DNA of 64,000 bases from Gracilimonas sp964505215 (GTDB lineage: Bacteria > Bacteroidota > Rhodothermia > Balneolales > Balneolaceae): positions 124,001-188,000 of the forward strand of contig CAZDGU010000005.1 in assembly GCA_964505215.1 (NCBI GenBank), given 5' to 3'. The position numbers and the translations under genes were made by a program. Each line of letters starts with the position of its first letter. Position 1 is the first letter of the stretch. The notes beneath the pieces were generated by a model that worked only from the letters and a program-made list of their open reading frames with translations, searched no databases and had not been told where the DNA came from. Positions 53,763 through 61,427 of this stretch are shown piece by piece.

Positions 53763-54416
53763 CTCTCTATTGAGCCTGTCTTCCTCATACTTATCGTAGG
53801 TTTTTTTCCACGCAAAATAGCCCGCAATTGCAATCCCTGTAAAAAACAGAAACTGGAAGCTGGTAAGTACTAAACCCTTGTAAAAATAAAGCGGAATAGA
53901 TATTAAATCGGTGATAATCCACGCGATCCAGTTTTCCAGTTTTTTGCGAGCCATCAGCCACATCCCGGTAATGGCAAAGCAGGTGGTGGCAGAATCCCAA
54001 AGCGGCACATCGCTGTCGGTATAATTAGACAGCACAAAATAGAGAATACTGAAAGAGCCCAGCAAAATAGCTAACGAAATCACGTTTTCTTTTACAGTAT
54101 TTACGGTAATTCTTACCTGCTCTTGGTTCTCATTTTTGGGGTGAAGCCAAAAATACCAGCCATACACACTCACTACAAAATAGTAGAAATTCACGCCCAT
54201 ATCGGCGTAAAGTTTAAACGTGTACGCTAAAAAAACGTAAATGAGCACACTCACAATGCCGGTGGGATAAACCAGAATATTCTCCTTCATCGAGTACCAC
54301 ACGCTCATGATGCCGGTAGCAACGGCAACCCATTCTAAAACGGTGGTTTGGATAATCCCATCAATAATATATTCCATAGCCAATTTTGTTGGAGAGAAAG
54401 CCGTGAAAATAGGCAA
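53748..54416 (-). CDS. PnuC-family vitamin transporter
   Basis: A membrane protein of about 222 residues with seven hydrophobic segments. Near the C-terminus NWIAWIITDLISIPLYFYKG is the PnuC motif with the substrate-stacking Trp residues. PnuC takes up nicotinamide riboside; related PnuT and PnuX carry thiamine or riboflavin. The tail-to-tail thiN neighbour makes thiamine a serious candidate, yet I find no TPP riboswitch (no THI-box) upstream. The ATG at 54377 (M14) may be the true start, giving 209 residues. Confidence 0.85.
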   Translation of the reverse strand: MPIFTAFSPTKLAMEYIIDGIIQTTVLEWVAVATGIMSVWYSMKENILVYPTGIVSVLIYVFLAYTFKLYADMGVNFYYFVVSVYGWYFWLHPKNENQEQVRITVNTVKENVISLAILLGSFSILYFVLSNYTDSDVPLWDSATTCFAITGMWLMARKKLENWIAWIITDLISIPLYFYKGLVLTSFQFLFFTGIAIAGYFAWKKTYDKYEEDRLNRELVSA

Positions 54417-54475
54417 TTATCTAAAGGGAATGGGAATAAATTCCATCCATTTCAGGCAGATTTACTCACTTTTTA

Positions 54476-54763
54476 TTATCGGCTTTTGAGCACGCCGGAG
54501 AGGTTTAGTTTGTGAATAGGGATGAGGTATGAGGAAAGCATTTCGTCTTTATGAATGCCCAATTCTCCGGTTCCCCGAAAATCGACCATGCATACTTTTT
54601 CGGCTGTTTGCACAACTTCGCCAATGCCATAATATTCGGGACTGGGCCCGTAGTAAACCAAATCGCCGGTTTGCAGGGTATTTTTAGCTCTTCGGTGATA
54701 GGGAAGTATAACCGGCAACAAATCTAAGCGATATGAAAGCTGTCTTTTTTTGGAACGTCTCAT
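54476..54763 (-). CDS. Small conserved-looking protein of unknown function
   Basis: A 95-residue protein I do not recognise. It begins MRRSKKRQLSYRLDLLPVILPY, strongly basic, then has LQTGDLVYYGPSPEYYGIGEVVQ and VCMVDFRGTGELGIHKDEM, beta-rich and similar in style to small SH3-like or KOW-type folds. ATG 54763 overlaps the tsaE stop by one base (TGATG), so translation is probably coupled. The frame continues upstream in the tsaE region, but those residues read as a shadow of tsaE. Confidence 0.7.
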   Translation of the reverse strand: MRRSKKRQLSYRLDLLPVILPYHRRAKNTLQTGDLVYYGPSPEYYGIGEVVQTAEKVCMVDFRGTGELGIHKDEMLSSYLIPIHKLNLSGVLKSR

Positions 54764-55197
54764 CAGTACTGCTGTCTGTGACGAATAGTTATTTTTCGTT
54801 TCTGCCCCGAAAGATGTGAAATTTCTACCCAAATTGCTTCCTCGGGAATCAGAGAAGCAATTTTGCCCGGCCATTCTATCAAACTAACACCTTCACCATA
54901 AAAATATTCTTCCGCTCCTATCTCCAAAGCTTCAGCTTCATGGTTCAACCGGTAGCAATCAAAATGATAAACAGGCGTTTCGCCGGCATATTCATGAATT
55001 AAAGTATAAGTAGGCGAGCTTACTTTACCGGGAGGAAATCCAAAATAAGAAGCCACACCTTTTACAAAATGCGTTTTTCCGGCACCGAGGTCTCCCTCCA
55101 GACAAACCACATCTCCCGGCGAAAGCTGTTTCCCAAATTCAAAACCCATGCGAATGGTTTCCTCAACCGAGGTGCTTATGTACTCTTTTTTCTCCAT
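54763..55197 (-). CDS. tsaE: tRNA threonylcarbamoyladenosine biosynthesis ATPase TsaE
   Basis: A 144-residue P-loop ATPase needed for t6A37 modification with TsaB, TsaC and TsaD. Walker A GDLGAGKTHFVKG near residue 36, SSPTYTLIHEY near 60, and YHFDCYRL near 76 are diagnostic. SLIEWPGKI near 107 completes the family pattern. Length is typical. It lies 41 bases downstream of porX. Confidence 0.95.
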   Translation of the reverse strand: MEKKEYISTSVEETIRMGFEFGKQLSPGDVVCLEGDLGAGKTHFVKGVASYFGFPPGKVSSPTYTLIHEYAGETPVYHFDCYRLNHEAEALEIGAEEYFYGEGVSLIEWPGKIASLIPEEAIWVEISHLSGQKRKITIRHRQQY

Positions 55198-55238
55198 AAT
55201 TTCATATTAACCGAATGTATGTTCGGTTGAAATTCAAA

Positions 55239-56780
55239 TTATTTGGGCGTTAACGTAGCCACCGGCAGAATCATTTCTTCCATCGAGGCGCCGCCGTGTT
55301 GGAAAGTATCTCTATAGCGGTTTTGGTACTTGTGGTAATTTGTTGGATACACAAAGTAATAATCTTCGCGGGCAATCATGTAGTTGTTTGCCGTGCCCAC
55401 TTTTGGCAACCGAAACTCCTCAGGATTGTCCATAAAAATAACCGCTTCCGGCTCATCTGCTTTTAAATTTCGCCCGTATTTATACCGCAAGTTAGTGGCC
55501 GTGTCTTTGTCACCATACACTTTAGTATCGCGGAGTGAACGCACGGAACCGTGATCGGTAGTAATAACCAGCGTAATATCTTTTTCGGCCAGTGTTTTAA
55601 ACATTTGCAGCAGCGAGGAATGTTGAAACCAAGCCTCCGTAACCGAACGAAAAGCCGACACATCGGGAGCCAGCTCTTTAATAACGGCCGAGTCGGAACG
55701 AGAATGCACCAACGTATCCACAAAGTTAAAAACAAAAGCAGCCAGTCTCGACTGCGCATAGCTGCCAATTTTATCGGCTACTTTATTGCCTGTTTGTGCG
55801 TTTAAAATTTTCTCGTACTTAAAATTAATATCAATTCCCTGCCGCTCTAACTGTTTTTGAAGCAGCTCTTCTTCGTGACGGTTCAGCGAAGTCTCGTCCT
55901 GCCCCTGCTGCCATAACTGGGGATACATGCGTTCAATATCAGCGGGAAATAAGCCTGAAAAAATTGCATTTCGCGAATATGGCGTAGCCGTTGGTAAAAT
56001 GGAATAATAAAAATCGGTATCAATCGAATAATGATTGGCAAGATAAGGCTCAAAAATCAGCCACTGATCGTACCGCATACAATCAATCAGAAAAAACATG
56101 ACGTTTTTATCTTTCTCTAAATGCGGATTTACGTACTTCTTAAAAATCTCCTGAGAAAGCAGCGGGCGGTCTTCATCTCTTTGCATCCAGCTTTTGTATT
56201 CCTCATTTATAAACTTGCCAAACTCCTTATTGGCCTGCTGAAACTGATCGTCAAGCACTTGCACCAAACCTTCATCCCCCGACCGTAAATCAATTTGCCA
56301 ATTGGTGAGCTCCTTGTAAATATCAATCCACTCTTTCCAGTGCGTGCCGGGGTGAATGCGCGAGGAAAGCTCATTAAACTGGCGCAGATAGGTTTGAGCA
56401 GATTTTTCGGACTGAAGGCGCCGACGCTCGAGCAGCCGCTTAGTGGTAAGCAGAATTTGATTGGGATTGACCGGCTTAATCAGATAATCTGAAATTTTGC
56501 CGCCGATAGCATCCTCCATAATCGACTCTTCCTCACTTTTGGTAATCATTACCACGGGCAGAGAAGGCTGAATGGTTTTGATTTTTTCCAGCGTTTCGAG
56601 TCCTCCCATGCCGGGCATTTGTTCATCCAGATACACAATATCAAACGGTTCGGAAGAAATCATGCTCACGGCATCATCCCCATTAGCTACCGGAGTAATA
56701 TTAAACCCCTTTTTTTCTAAAAATATAATATGTGATTGCAGCTGATCAATTTCATCGTCAGCCCATAGTATTTTTGGCAT
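55239..56780 (-). CDS. porX: PorX-type response regulator with PglZ domain
   Basis: A 513-residue protein. Residues 1-120 are a receiver domain with acidic D8/D9, phospho-acceptor D52 in YLDEQMPG and LIKPVNP. A helical linker leads to a PglZ/alkaline-phosphatase-like domain from about 215: FFLIDCMRYDQW with metal-binding Asp, TPYSRNAIFSG with the nucleophile-position Thr, and VITTDHGSV near 410. This two-domain layout is that of PorX, which with PorY and SigP controls T9SS genes in Porphyromonas and relatives and shows phosphodiesterase activity. The four T9SS cargo genes in this window fit. PorY is not in view. Confidence 0.93.
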   Translation of the reverse strand: MPKILWADDEIDQLQSHIIFLEKKGFNITPVANGDDAVSMISSEPFDIVYLDEQMPGMGGLETLEKIKTIQPSLPVVMITKSEEESIMEDAIGGKISDYLIKPVNPNQILLTTKRLLERRRLQSEKSAQTYLRQFNELSSRIHPGTHWKEWIDIYKELTNWQIDLRSGDEGLVQVLDDQFQQANKEFGKFINEEYKSWMQRDEDRPLLSQEIFKKYVNPHLEKDKNVMFFLIDCMRYDQWLIFEPYLANHYSIDTDFYYSILPTATPYSRNAIFSGLFPADIERMYPQLWQQGQDETSLNRHEEELLQKQLERQGIDINFKYEKILNAQTGNKVADKIGSYAQSRLAAFVFNFVDTLVHSRSDSAVIKELAPDVSAFRSVTEAWFQHSSLLQMFKTLAEKDITLVITTDHGSVRSLRDTKVYGDKDTATNLRYKYGRNLKADEPEAVIFMDNPEEFRLPKVGTANNYMIAREDYYFVYPTNYHKYQNRYRDTFQHGGASMEEMILPVATLTPK

Positions 56781-56950
56781 GTTTTCCTTTTAAAAATGTT
56801 AGTTACCGTCTCTATTCAAATAGCGATTCAAATACGTTTGTTCCAAGTGGAAATTGTAAAAAAAGATATTAAATATCTTATGGGCACTGTAGTACCTTTC
56901 AAATATTTTGAGGTGCTTAAATTACCGTTTAGATGACTCTAAATCACCTG

Positions 56951-57502
56951 CTATTCCAGTGTTACAAAAGGACGGATATTTTCCAGCCGTTTCTTGCCAA
57001 TACCTTTTATGTTTATCAGGTCATCAACCGACTTAAACCCTCCGTTTTCTTCCCGGTATTTTAAAATTCGCTGAGCGTAGGTGGGTCCAATTCCATCTAA
57101 CTGCTGCAGTTCGGCTGCCGTGGCTTTGTTTATGTTTATAATTTGGGGTTGAGCCGATGCCTCCTTTACCTCCTGCTTACTGTTTTCATCAACCTGCTGC
57201 TCAACACTTTTGGAAGTAGTGGGCTCGCTTAATTCCGGCACTTCAGCCACTGAACCTGCAATATATTTTTGCCGCTGTTTCTCTTTTTCTTGTTGAATTT
57301 GTTGGGTTTTACGCTCTAATTCAGCAGCTAACTGATTATATCTTTCCTGATTCTCGTTCACTTTTTGGGTCAGCAGCGTGCTTAGCACCAGCAGTATTAA
57401 AATCACAGCCAACAAAAACGTAATAGAAATGCGTTCGGCACGGGAAATCTGAAGCTTTTCCGTCCAAAAAAACAATTTCCGTTTTAGCTGGTTTAAGTTC
57501 AT
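56951..57502 (-). CDS. Membrane-anchored helix-hairpin-helix protein (ComEA-like)
   Basis: A 183-residue protein. One membrane helix at about residues 25-45 is followed by a Gln/Glu/Lys-rich coiled-coil linker (48-90), an acidic Ser/Glu stretch, and a C-terminal HhH DNA-binding domain with IININKATAAELQQLDGIG and LINIKGIGKKRLENI. ComEA proteins bind incoming DNA on the outside of the inner membrane; this one has a longer linker than usual. With comEC at 21221-23623 the genome has two DNA-uptake components. ATG 57502 is favoured because upstream frame residues are non-conserved. It is divergent from the hydrolase (94 bp). Confidence 0.82.
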   Translation of the reverse strand: MNLNQLKRKLFFWTEKLQISRAERISITFLLAVILILLVLSTLLTQKVNENQERYNQLAAELERKTQQIQQEKEKQRQKYIAGSVAEVPELSEPTTSKSVEQQVDENSKQEVKEASAQPQIININKATAAELQQLDGIGPTYAQRILKYREENGGFKSVDDLINIKGIGKKRLENIRPFVTLE

Positions 57503-57596
57503 ACAGTTAATATGGCTGGCCTGCGCGAGAAACTCAACGTCAAATTGCAGCTTGTTTCCCATTGCTGGAAATGAGAAGTTTGGCAAAATTAAATGT

Positions 57597-58388
57597 ATGA
57601 CTTCCACCTCCTTTTTTACCTATAAAAATCAACAAATTGCCTACACAAAAATAGGCGAAGGCAAGCCGCTGATTATACTCCACGGCTGGGGAAGCAGTAA
57701 AAGGGTGATGATGCCGGTTGCCAAAAACCTGTCTCACCTGCGCACGCATTATGTGCTGGATTTACCGGGTTTTGGAGAATCTCCCGAACCCGCCCAATCG
57801 TGGAATATCGATGATTACGCAGATGCCGTTCAGGCCTTTATTTCATCCCTGAATGTTCCTTCTGCAGACATGCTGGTACATTCTTACGGCGGGCGAATTG
57901 CCTTGAAATTATGCGCCCGCGAGTTCGGGAAATCTCACATCCAAAAAGTACTGATTACGGGTGGCGCAGGGATGAAGCCAAAGCGCTCCATGAAGTTTTA
58001 CTTCAAAAAATACCTGGCCAAATTTTTGAAAGCCCCTTTTCTGATACTGCCGGGCGCACTGCGCGAAAAAGCACTGCGCTGGCTGCGAACCACGGCTTTG
58101 TGGAGAAGCTTAGGCTCCAGCGATTACAGCAAACTATCCGGGGTGATGCGCGAAACCTTTGTGAAATCGGTGAGCGAATATTTAGAATCCTGCCTGCCTG
58201 AAATTCCGCATGAAGTACTGCTAATTTGGGGCCGGAATGACGAAGCCACTCCCGTTTATCAAGGAAAACGAATAGAAGCTGGAATTAAAAACTCAGCCTT
58301 GGTAATTATTGAAGATGCCGGCCATTACGCCTTTCTCGACAAGCCCAAACAATTCGCCCGCATTGCGGAAGCTTTTTATAAAGGGTGA
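57597..58388 (+). CDS. Alpha/beta hydrolase
   Basis: A 263-residue serine hydrolase. HGWGSSKRVM provides the oxyanion loop, HSYGGRIALK the nucleophile Ser, LIWGRNDEATPV the Asp and DAGHYAFLD the His. A cap of helices occupies about residues 125-205. Substrate unknown. ATG 57597 gives a standard N-terminus (STSFFTYKNQQIAY); a TTG 45 bases earlier is possible but adds residues without support. Confidence 0.88.
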   Translation: MTSTSFFTYKNQQIAYTKIGEGKPLIILHGWGSSKRVMMPVAKNLSHLRTHYVLDLPGFGESPEPAQSWNIDDYADAVQAFISSLNVPSADMLVHSYGGRIALKLCAREFGKSHIQKVLITGGAGMKPKRSMKFYFKKYLAKFLKAPFLILPGALREKALRWLRTTALWRSLGSSDYSKLSGVMRETFVKSVSEYLESCLPEIPHEVLLIWGRNDEATPVYQGKRIEAGIKNSALVIIEDAGHYAFLDKPKQFARIAEAFYKG

Positions 58389-58416
58389 AATTGAGTGCTG
58401 ATTCTTAATTTTTGAT

Positions 58417-58790
58417 TTGAACCGGGTGGTTCTGTATGACACTCCCAACAGGGGCGTTGGGAGCGAGTTCAAAATGCTTGAAAGCTATTTAACTCAAACA
58501 AACACAACTGCATATCAACGCGTCCTCCTCCTTGAGAAGGAGGAGCCAAAGGAGGTCGGAATGGTGGAATTTATTCATATTCATTTAGAGGAATGGTTTG
58601 ATTTGCGAAAGACCGAGCGATCGAATTGCGATGGACGATTTGTTGGGGATTGGTTATTGGGAAACGGTTATTTGTTAATGGGGTTATCCCGATCAATGCC
58701 CAAAATCTATCCTGTCCATCACTCCCATCACAAGTATCACAGATCAAACGAATGGTTTACTAACACACTCGCATGTTCATCTTAGCTGAT
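58417..58790 (+). repeat. Long intergenic repeat, copy 2
   Basis: About 370 bp, matching parts of 48970-49650 in order and orientation. Shared landmarks: ACCGGGTGGTTCTGTA, CTCCCAAC...GTTGGGAGCGAG, the CTCCTCCTT/AAGGAGGAG hairpin (58525-58545), GAGGTCGGAATGGTGGAATT, and GCGATGGACGATTTGTTGGG. No terminal inverted repeats or transposase fragments were noticed. Confidence 0.7.
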
Positions 58791-58826
58791 AGCTGATAGC
58801 TGATAGCTGATAGCTGATAGCTGATA
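58783..58826 (+). repeat. TAGCTGA heptamer tandem repeat
   Basis: Six exact consecutive copies of TAGCTGA plus two further bases. Single degenerate TAGCTGA units also occur near 49637 and 49658. Copy number may vary by slippage. Confidence 0.9.
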
Positions 58827-58911
58827 AAAACCAACACAAACTCTGCCACGTGCACAACAAAACATGCCTAATTAATTAAATGGAGAAGCTCATATAAATA
58901 TAAATCTTTAG

Positions 58912-58919
58912 TACCTTTG
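58912..58919 (+). promoter_or_regulatory. Candidate -7 box for serA
   Basis: TACCTTTG agrees with TAnnTTTG and lies 31 bases upstream of the serA ATG. The expected TTTG at -33 is not present. Confidence 0.35.
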
Positions 58920-58950
58920 AAGGCTCACTTTCACTCTATAAGTAACCATA

Positions 58951-60189
58951 ATGAATACTAAAGAAGCTCTTTCTTATCCAAAAGATAATATTAAAATTCT
59001 ACTGCTTGAGGGCATTCACCCCGCTGCAGTAGAAAGTTTTAAAGACCACGAGTTTTTCAATATAGAAACCTATGATGAAGCCTGGAGCGAAGAACAGCTG
59101 TTAGAGCAAATTGAAGATGTGCATCTTATCGGCATTCGCTCTAAAACACATATCACAAAAAAGGTGATTGAAAAAGCCGAGAAGCTAAAGGGCATCGGAT
59201 GTTTCTGTATAGGAACAAACCAAGTAGATCTCGAAGCCGCAACTATGGCGGGCGTTACGGTTTTTAACTCGCCATACTCGAATACACGATCGGTTGCTGA
59301 GCTGGTTATTGCTGAGTCTATTATGATAAAGCGACGCATTCCGCTAAGAAACAAAATGGCGCACGAAGGCGTATGGCTCAAAGATGCCAATGAAAGCTAC
59401 GAAGTACGTGGTAAAAATATAGGCATTATCGGCTACGGACATATTGGCTCTCAAGTTTCCGTTTTAGCTGAAAACATGGGTTTTAATGTGCTTTATTACG
59501 ACATTGAGCCTAAGCTGCCAATGGGAAATGCTACCCGAATTGATTCGCTGGATGAGTTGCTTGCCAAATCGGATGTGGTAACTTTGCACGTGCCGGCTAC
59601 GCCTAACACCAAGCTGCTGATGGACGCCGAAAAGCTGGCTAAAATGAAAAAAGGCAGCGTGCTGCTGAATCTATCACGGGGTTCGGTTGTAGATACTAAA
59701 GCTTTAAAAGAAGCGCTGGAATCCGGCCACCTTTCGGGCGCCGGTATTGATGTTTTTCCGGAAGAGCCGGAGTCGAGCGGAGATACTTTTAAAAGTGAGC
59801 TTCAAAACGTACCCAATGTGATTTTAACACCACATATTGGTGGCTCCACGCTGGAGGCCCAGTATAATATTGGTCGTGATGTTTCTACCAAGCTCATTAA
59901 CCTCATTGACGACGGCTCTACGGTGGGTTCTCATTCAGTTCCTCCGCTCAACCTGCCGGTTCAAAACGGAGCGCACCGTATTTTACACATTCACGAAAAC
60001 AAACCCGGAGTGCTTTCAGAAATTAACCGCTGCCTGTCCGATTCGAACATTAACATTTTGGGACAATACCTGAAAACCAATGAGCGAATTGGCTACGTAG
60101 TGCTGGATGTGGATAAAAACTATGACGAGCAGGTTATCGAAGAAATACAAAATGTGAAATACACCATTAAGTCACGAATTTTGTATTAG
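58951..60189 (+). CDS. serA: D-3-phosphoglycerate dehydrogenase
   Basis: A 412-residue enzyme oxidising 3-phosphoglycerate, the first step of serine synthesis. Substrate/catalytic regions: GIRSKTHITKKV, then the NAD site GIIGYGHIGSQV near 156-167, LNLSRGSVVD with catalytic Arg near 246, and LTPHIGGSTLEAQ with the His near 295. The C-terminal ACT domain (about 340-412, HENKPGVLSEINRCLSDSNINI) would bind serine for feedback inhibition. Length matches the E. coli-type enzyme. A terminator follows at 60217-60253. Confidence 0.96.
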   Translation: MNTKEALSYPKDNIKILLLEGIHPAAVESFKDHEFFNIETYDEAWSEEQLLEQIEDVHLIGIRSKTHITKKVIEKAEKLKGIGCFCIGTNQVDLEAATMAGVTVFNSPYSNTRSVAELVIAESIMIKRRIPLRNKMAHEGVWLKDANESYEVRGKNIGIIGYGHIGSQVSVLAENMGFNVLYYDIEPKLPMGNATRIDSLDELLAKSDVVTLHVPATPNTKLLMDAEKLAKMKKGSVLLNLSRGSVVDTKALKEALESGHLSGAGIDVFPEEPESSGDTFKSELQNVPNVILTPHIGGSTLEAQYNIGRDVSTKLINLIDDGSTVGSHSVPPLNLPVQNGAHRILHIHENKPGVLSEINRCLSDSNINILGQYLKTNERIGYVVLDVDKNYDEQVIEEIQNVKYTIKSRILY

Positions 60190-60216
60190 TACAACGGCAA
60201 CAAATATCTGATAAAC

Positions 60217-60253
60217 AAAAAAAGGATATACCATAAAAGTATATCCTTTTTTA
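60217..60253. terminator. Bidirectional terminator between serA and nucleotidyltransferase gene
   Basis: AAAAAAAGGATATAC and GTATATCCTTTTTT form a near-perfect stem with a seven-base loop. A and T runs on both sides allow use from either strand. Confidence 0.92.
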
Positions 60254-60278
60254 TTTAACCCGGTACAATAAGGGTTGA

Positions 60279-61283
60279 TTAGCTTATCTCCAGAGTGGAA
60301 TGATCTCCCACATCTACCTTCCCTTTCACGTTTTTAAGCGTAGTGTGGGCGCCAATGGTTGAGCCTTCGGTTTCCACATCTTCCAGCGTGGCGTGATCTC
60401 GGATGATGGTATTAGCCACTTTTGAGTTTTTAATCTCGGTATTGGCCTCAATGCTTACTTTTGGGCCAACTGTGCTGTTTTCAATTTTTACACCTTCCGC
60501 AATGTAAACGGGAGGAATGATGGTTGAGCCGGGATATTTACTTTCATCCACTCCGTCAAATTCCTTTTCGGTGATGATGCCGGTGGTTTCCAGCCAGGCG
60601 GGCAGCGTTCCGCAATCTAACCACTCATCAACGGTGGCTGTTTTAAATACTTTGCCTTCTTTAATCATCATATCCAGCGCGGCAGTCAGGAAATATTCTC
60701 CGCCCGGACCTTTCATATCATCGGCAATTACTTTTTCAATTTTTTCTTTCAGCGCTTTTCCATTCTTGAAGTAATACACTCCAATAATGGCTAAATCTGA
60801 AATAAATTCTTTCGGCTTTTCTACAAAACCGGTGATGGTGTCGCCTTCATAAACGGCTACTCCAAAACGAGACGGGTCTTCTACTTTTTTAAGCCAAATC
60901 ACACTGTCGGCATCGCCCAGTTCAAATGGCTCCTTACTGTCAAAAATGGTATCAGCGAACGCAATAATTACTTCTCCATCCAGGTGCTCGTTAGCGCAAG
61001 AAACCGCGTGCGCGGTTCCCAGAGCTTCGGCTTGCACTTCAAAAATAGCTTTGGCATTATGGCGGTCACTCATTTCGCGAAGCGGTTGTTTGATATCTTC
61101 TCCAAAATCGGGCCCCAAAATATACACAACTTCGTTGATCTCACGGTCCAGCGTGCGGTTAAATGTTTCTATAATTCGTTCAATAATCATGGTTCCTGCA
61201 ACGGGAAGCAGCGGTTTAGGAACGGTATGCGAGTGCGGCCGTACACGTGTACCTCGTCCGGCCATTGGGATAATTAATTTCAT
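60279..61283 (-). CDS. Sugar-1-phosphate nucleotidyltransferase with beta-helix tail
   Basis: A 334-residue protein. The N-terminal pyrophosphorylase domain has MAGRGTRVRPHSHTVPKPLLPVAG, LGTAHAVSCA near 89, FADTIFD near 110 (metal-binding Asp) and FVEKPKE near 154. The C-terminal residues 240-330 form a left-handed beta-helix with hexapeptide-like repeats (NSTVGPKVSIEANTEI). This layout is shared by glucose-1-phosphate thymidylyltransferases and archaeal-type bifunctional enzymes. The sugar is not predictable; the gene stands alone. Confidence 0.88.
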   Translation of the reverse strand: MKLIIPMAGRGTRVRPHSHTVPKPLLPVAGTMIIERIIETFNRTLDREINEVVYILGPDFGEDIKQPLREMSDRHNAKAIFEVQAEALGTAHAVSCANEHLDGEVIIAFADTIFDSKEPFELGDADSVIWLKKVEDPSRFGVAVYEGDTITGFVEKPKEFISDLAIIGVYYFKNGKALKEKIEKVIADDMKGPGGEYFLTAALDMMIKEGKVFKTATVDEWLDCGTLPAWLETTGIITEKEFDGVDESKYPGSTIIPPVYIAEGVKIENSTVGPKVSIEANTEIKNSKVANTIIRDHATLEDVETEGSTIGAHTTLKNVKGKVDVGDHSTLEIS

Positions 61284-61427
61284 ATATTTGCCTTTCTTGA
61301 TTGAAACAATTTGGTTTGTTGGCGGTGAATATAGGAGGGTTATTAACCAAATTCGAATTTTGGTTCCTGCTTACATAATCCGTCGCGCATAACCTCTGCC
61401 AATCCTATAACATAAACAAAGATTCTA

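Larger units (their letters stand above)
58389..58950. other. Repeat-filled intergenic region before serA
   Basis: Holds the uninterrupted copy of the long repeat (58417-58790), a TAGCTGA tandem repeat (58783-58826) and, near the end, a possible -7 box TACCTTTG at 58912-58919. A 122-codon frame spanning the repeat is not believable as a gene because it only partly survives in the other copy. Confidence 0.55.

Noticed and set aside
54764..54874. Extended N-terminus of the 95-residue gene
   Set aside because: The extra residues are an alternative-frame reading of the tsaE end.
58417..58785. 122-codon reading frame before serA
   Set aside because: It is a translation of the long intergenic repeat; the other copy (48970-49650) does not preserve the frame.
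58783..58826. Possible CRISPR array
   Set aside because: The units are 7-base tandem copies without spacers; no cas genes nearby.
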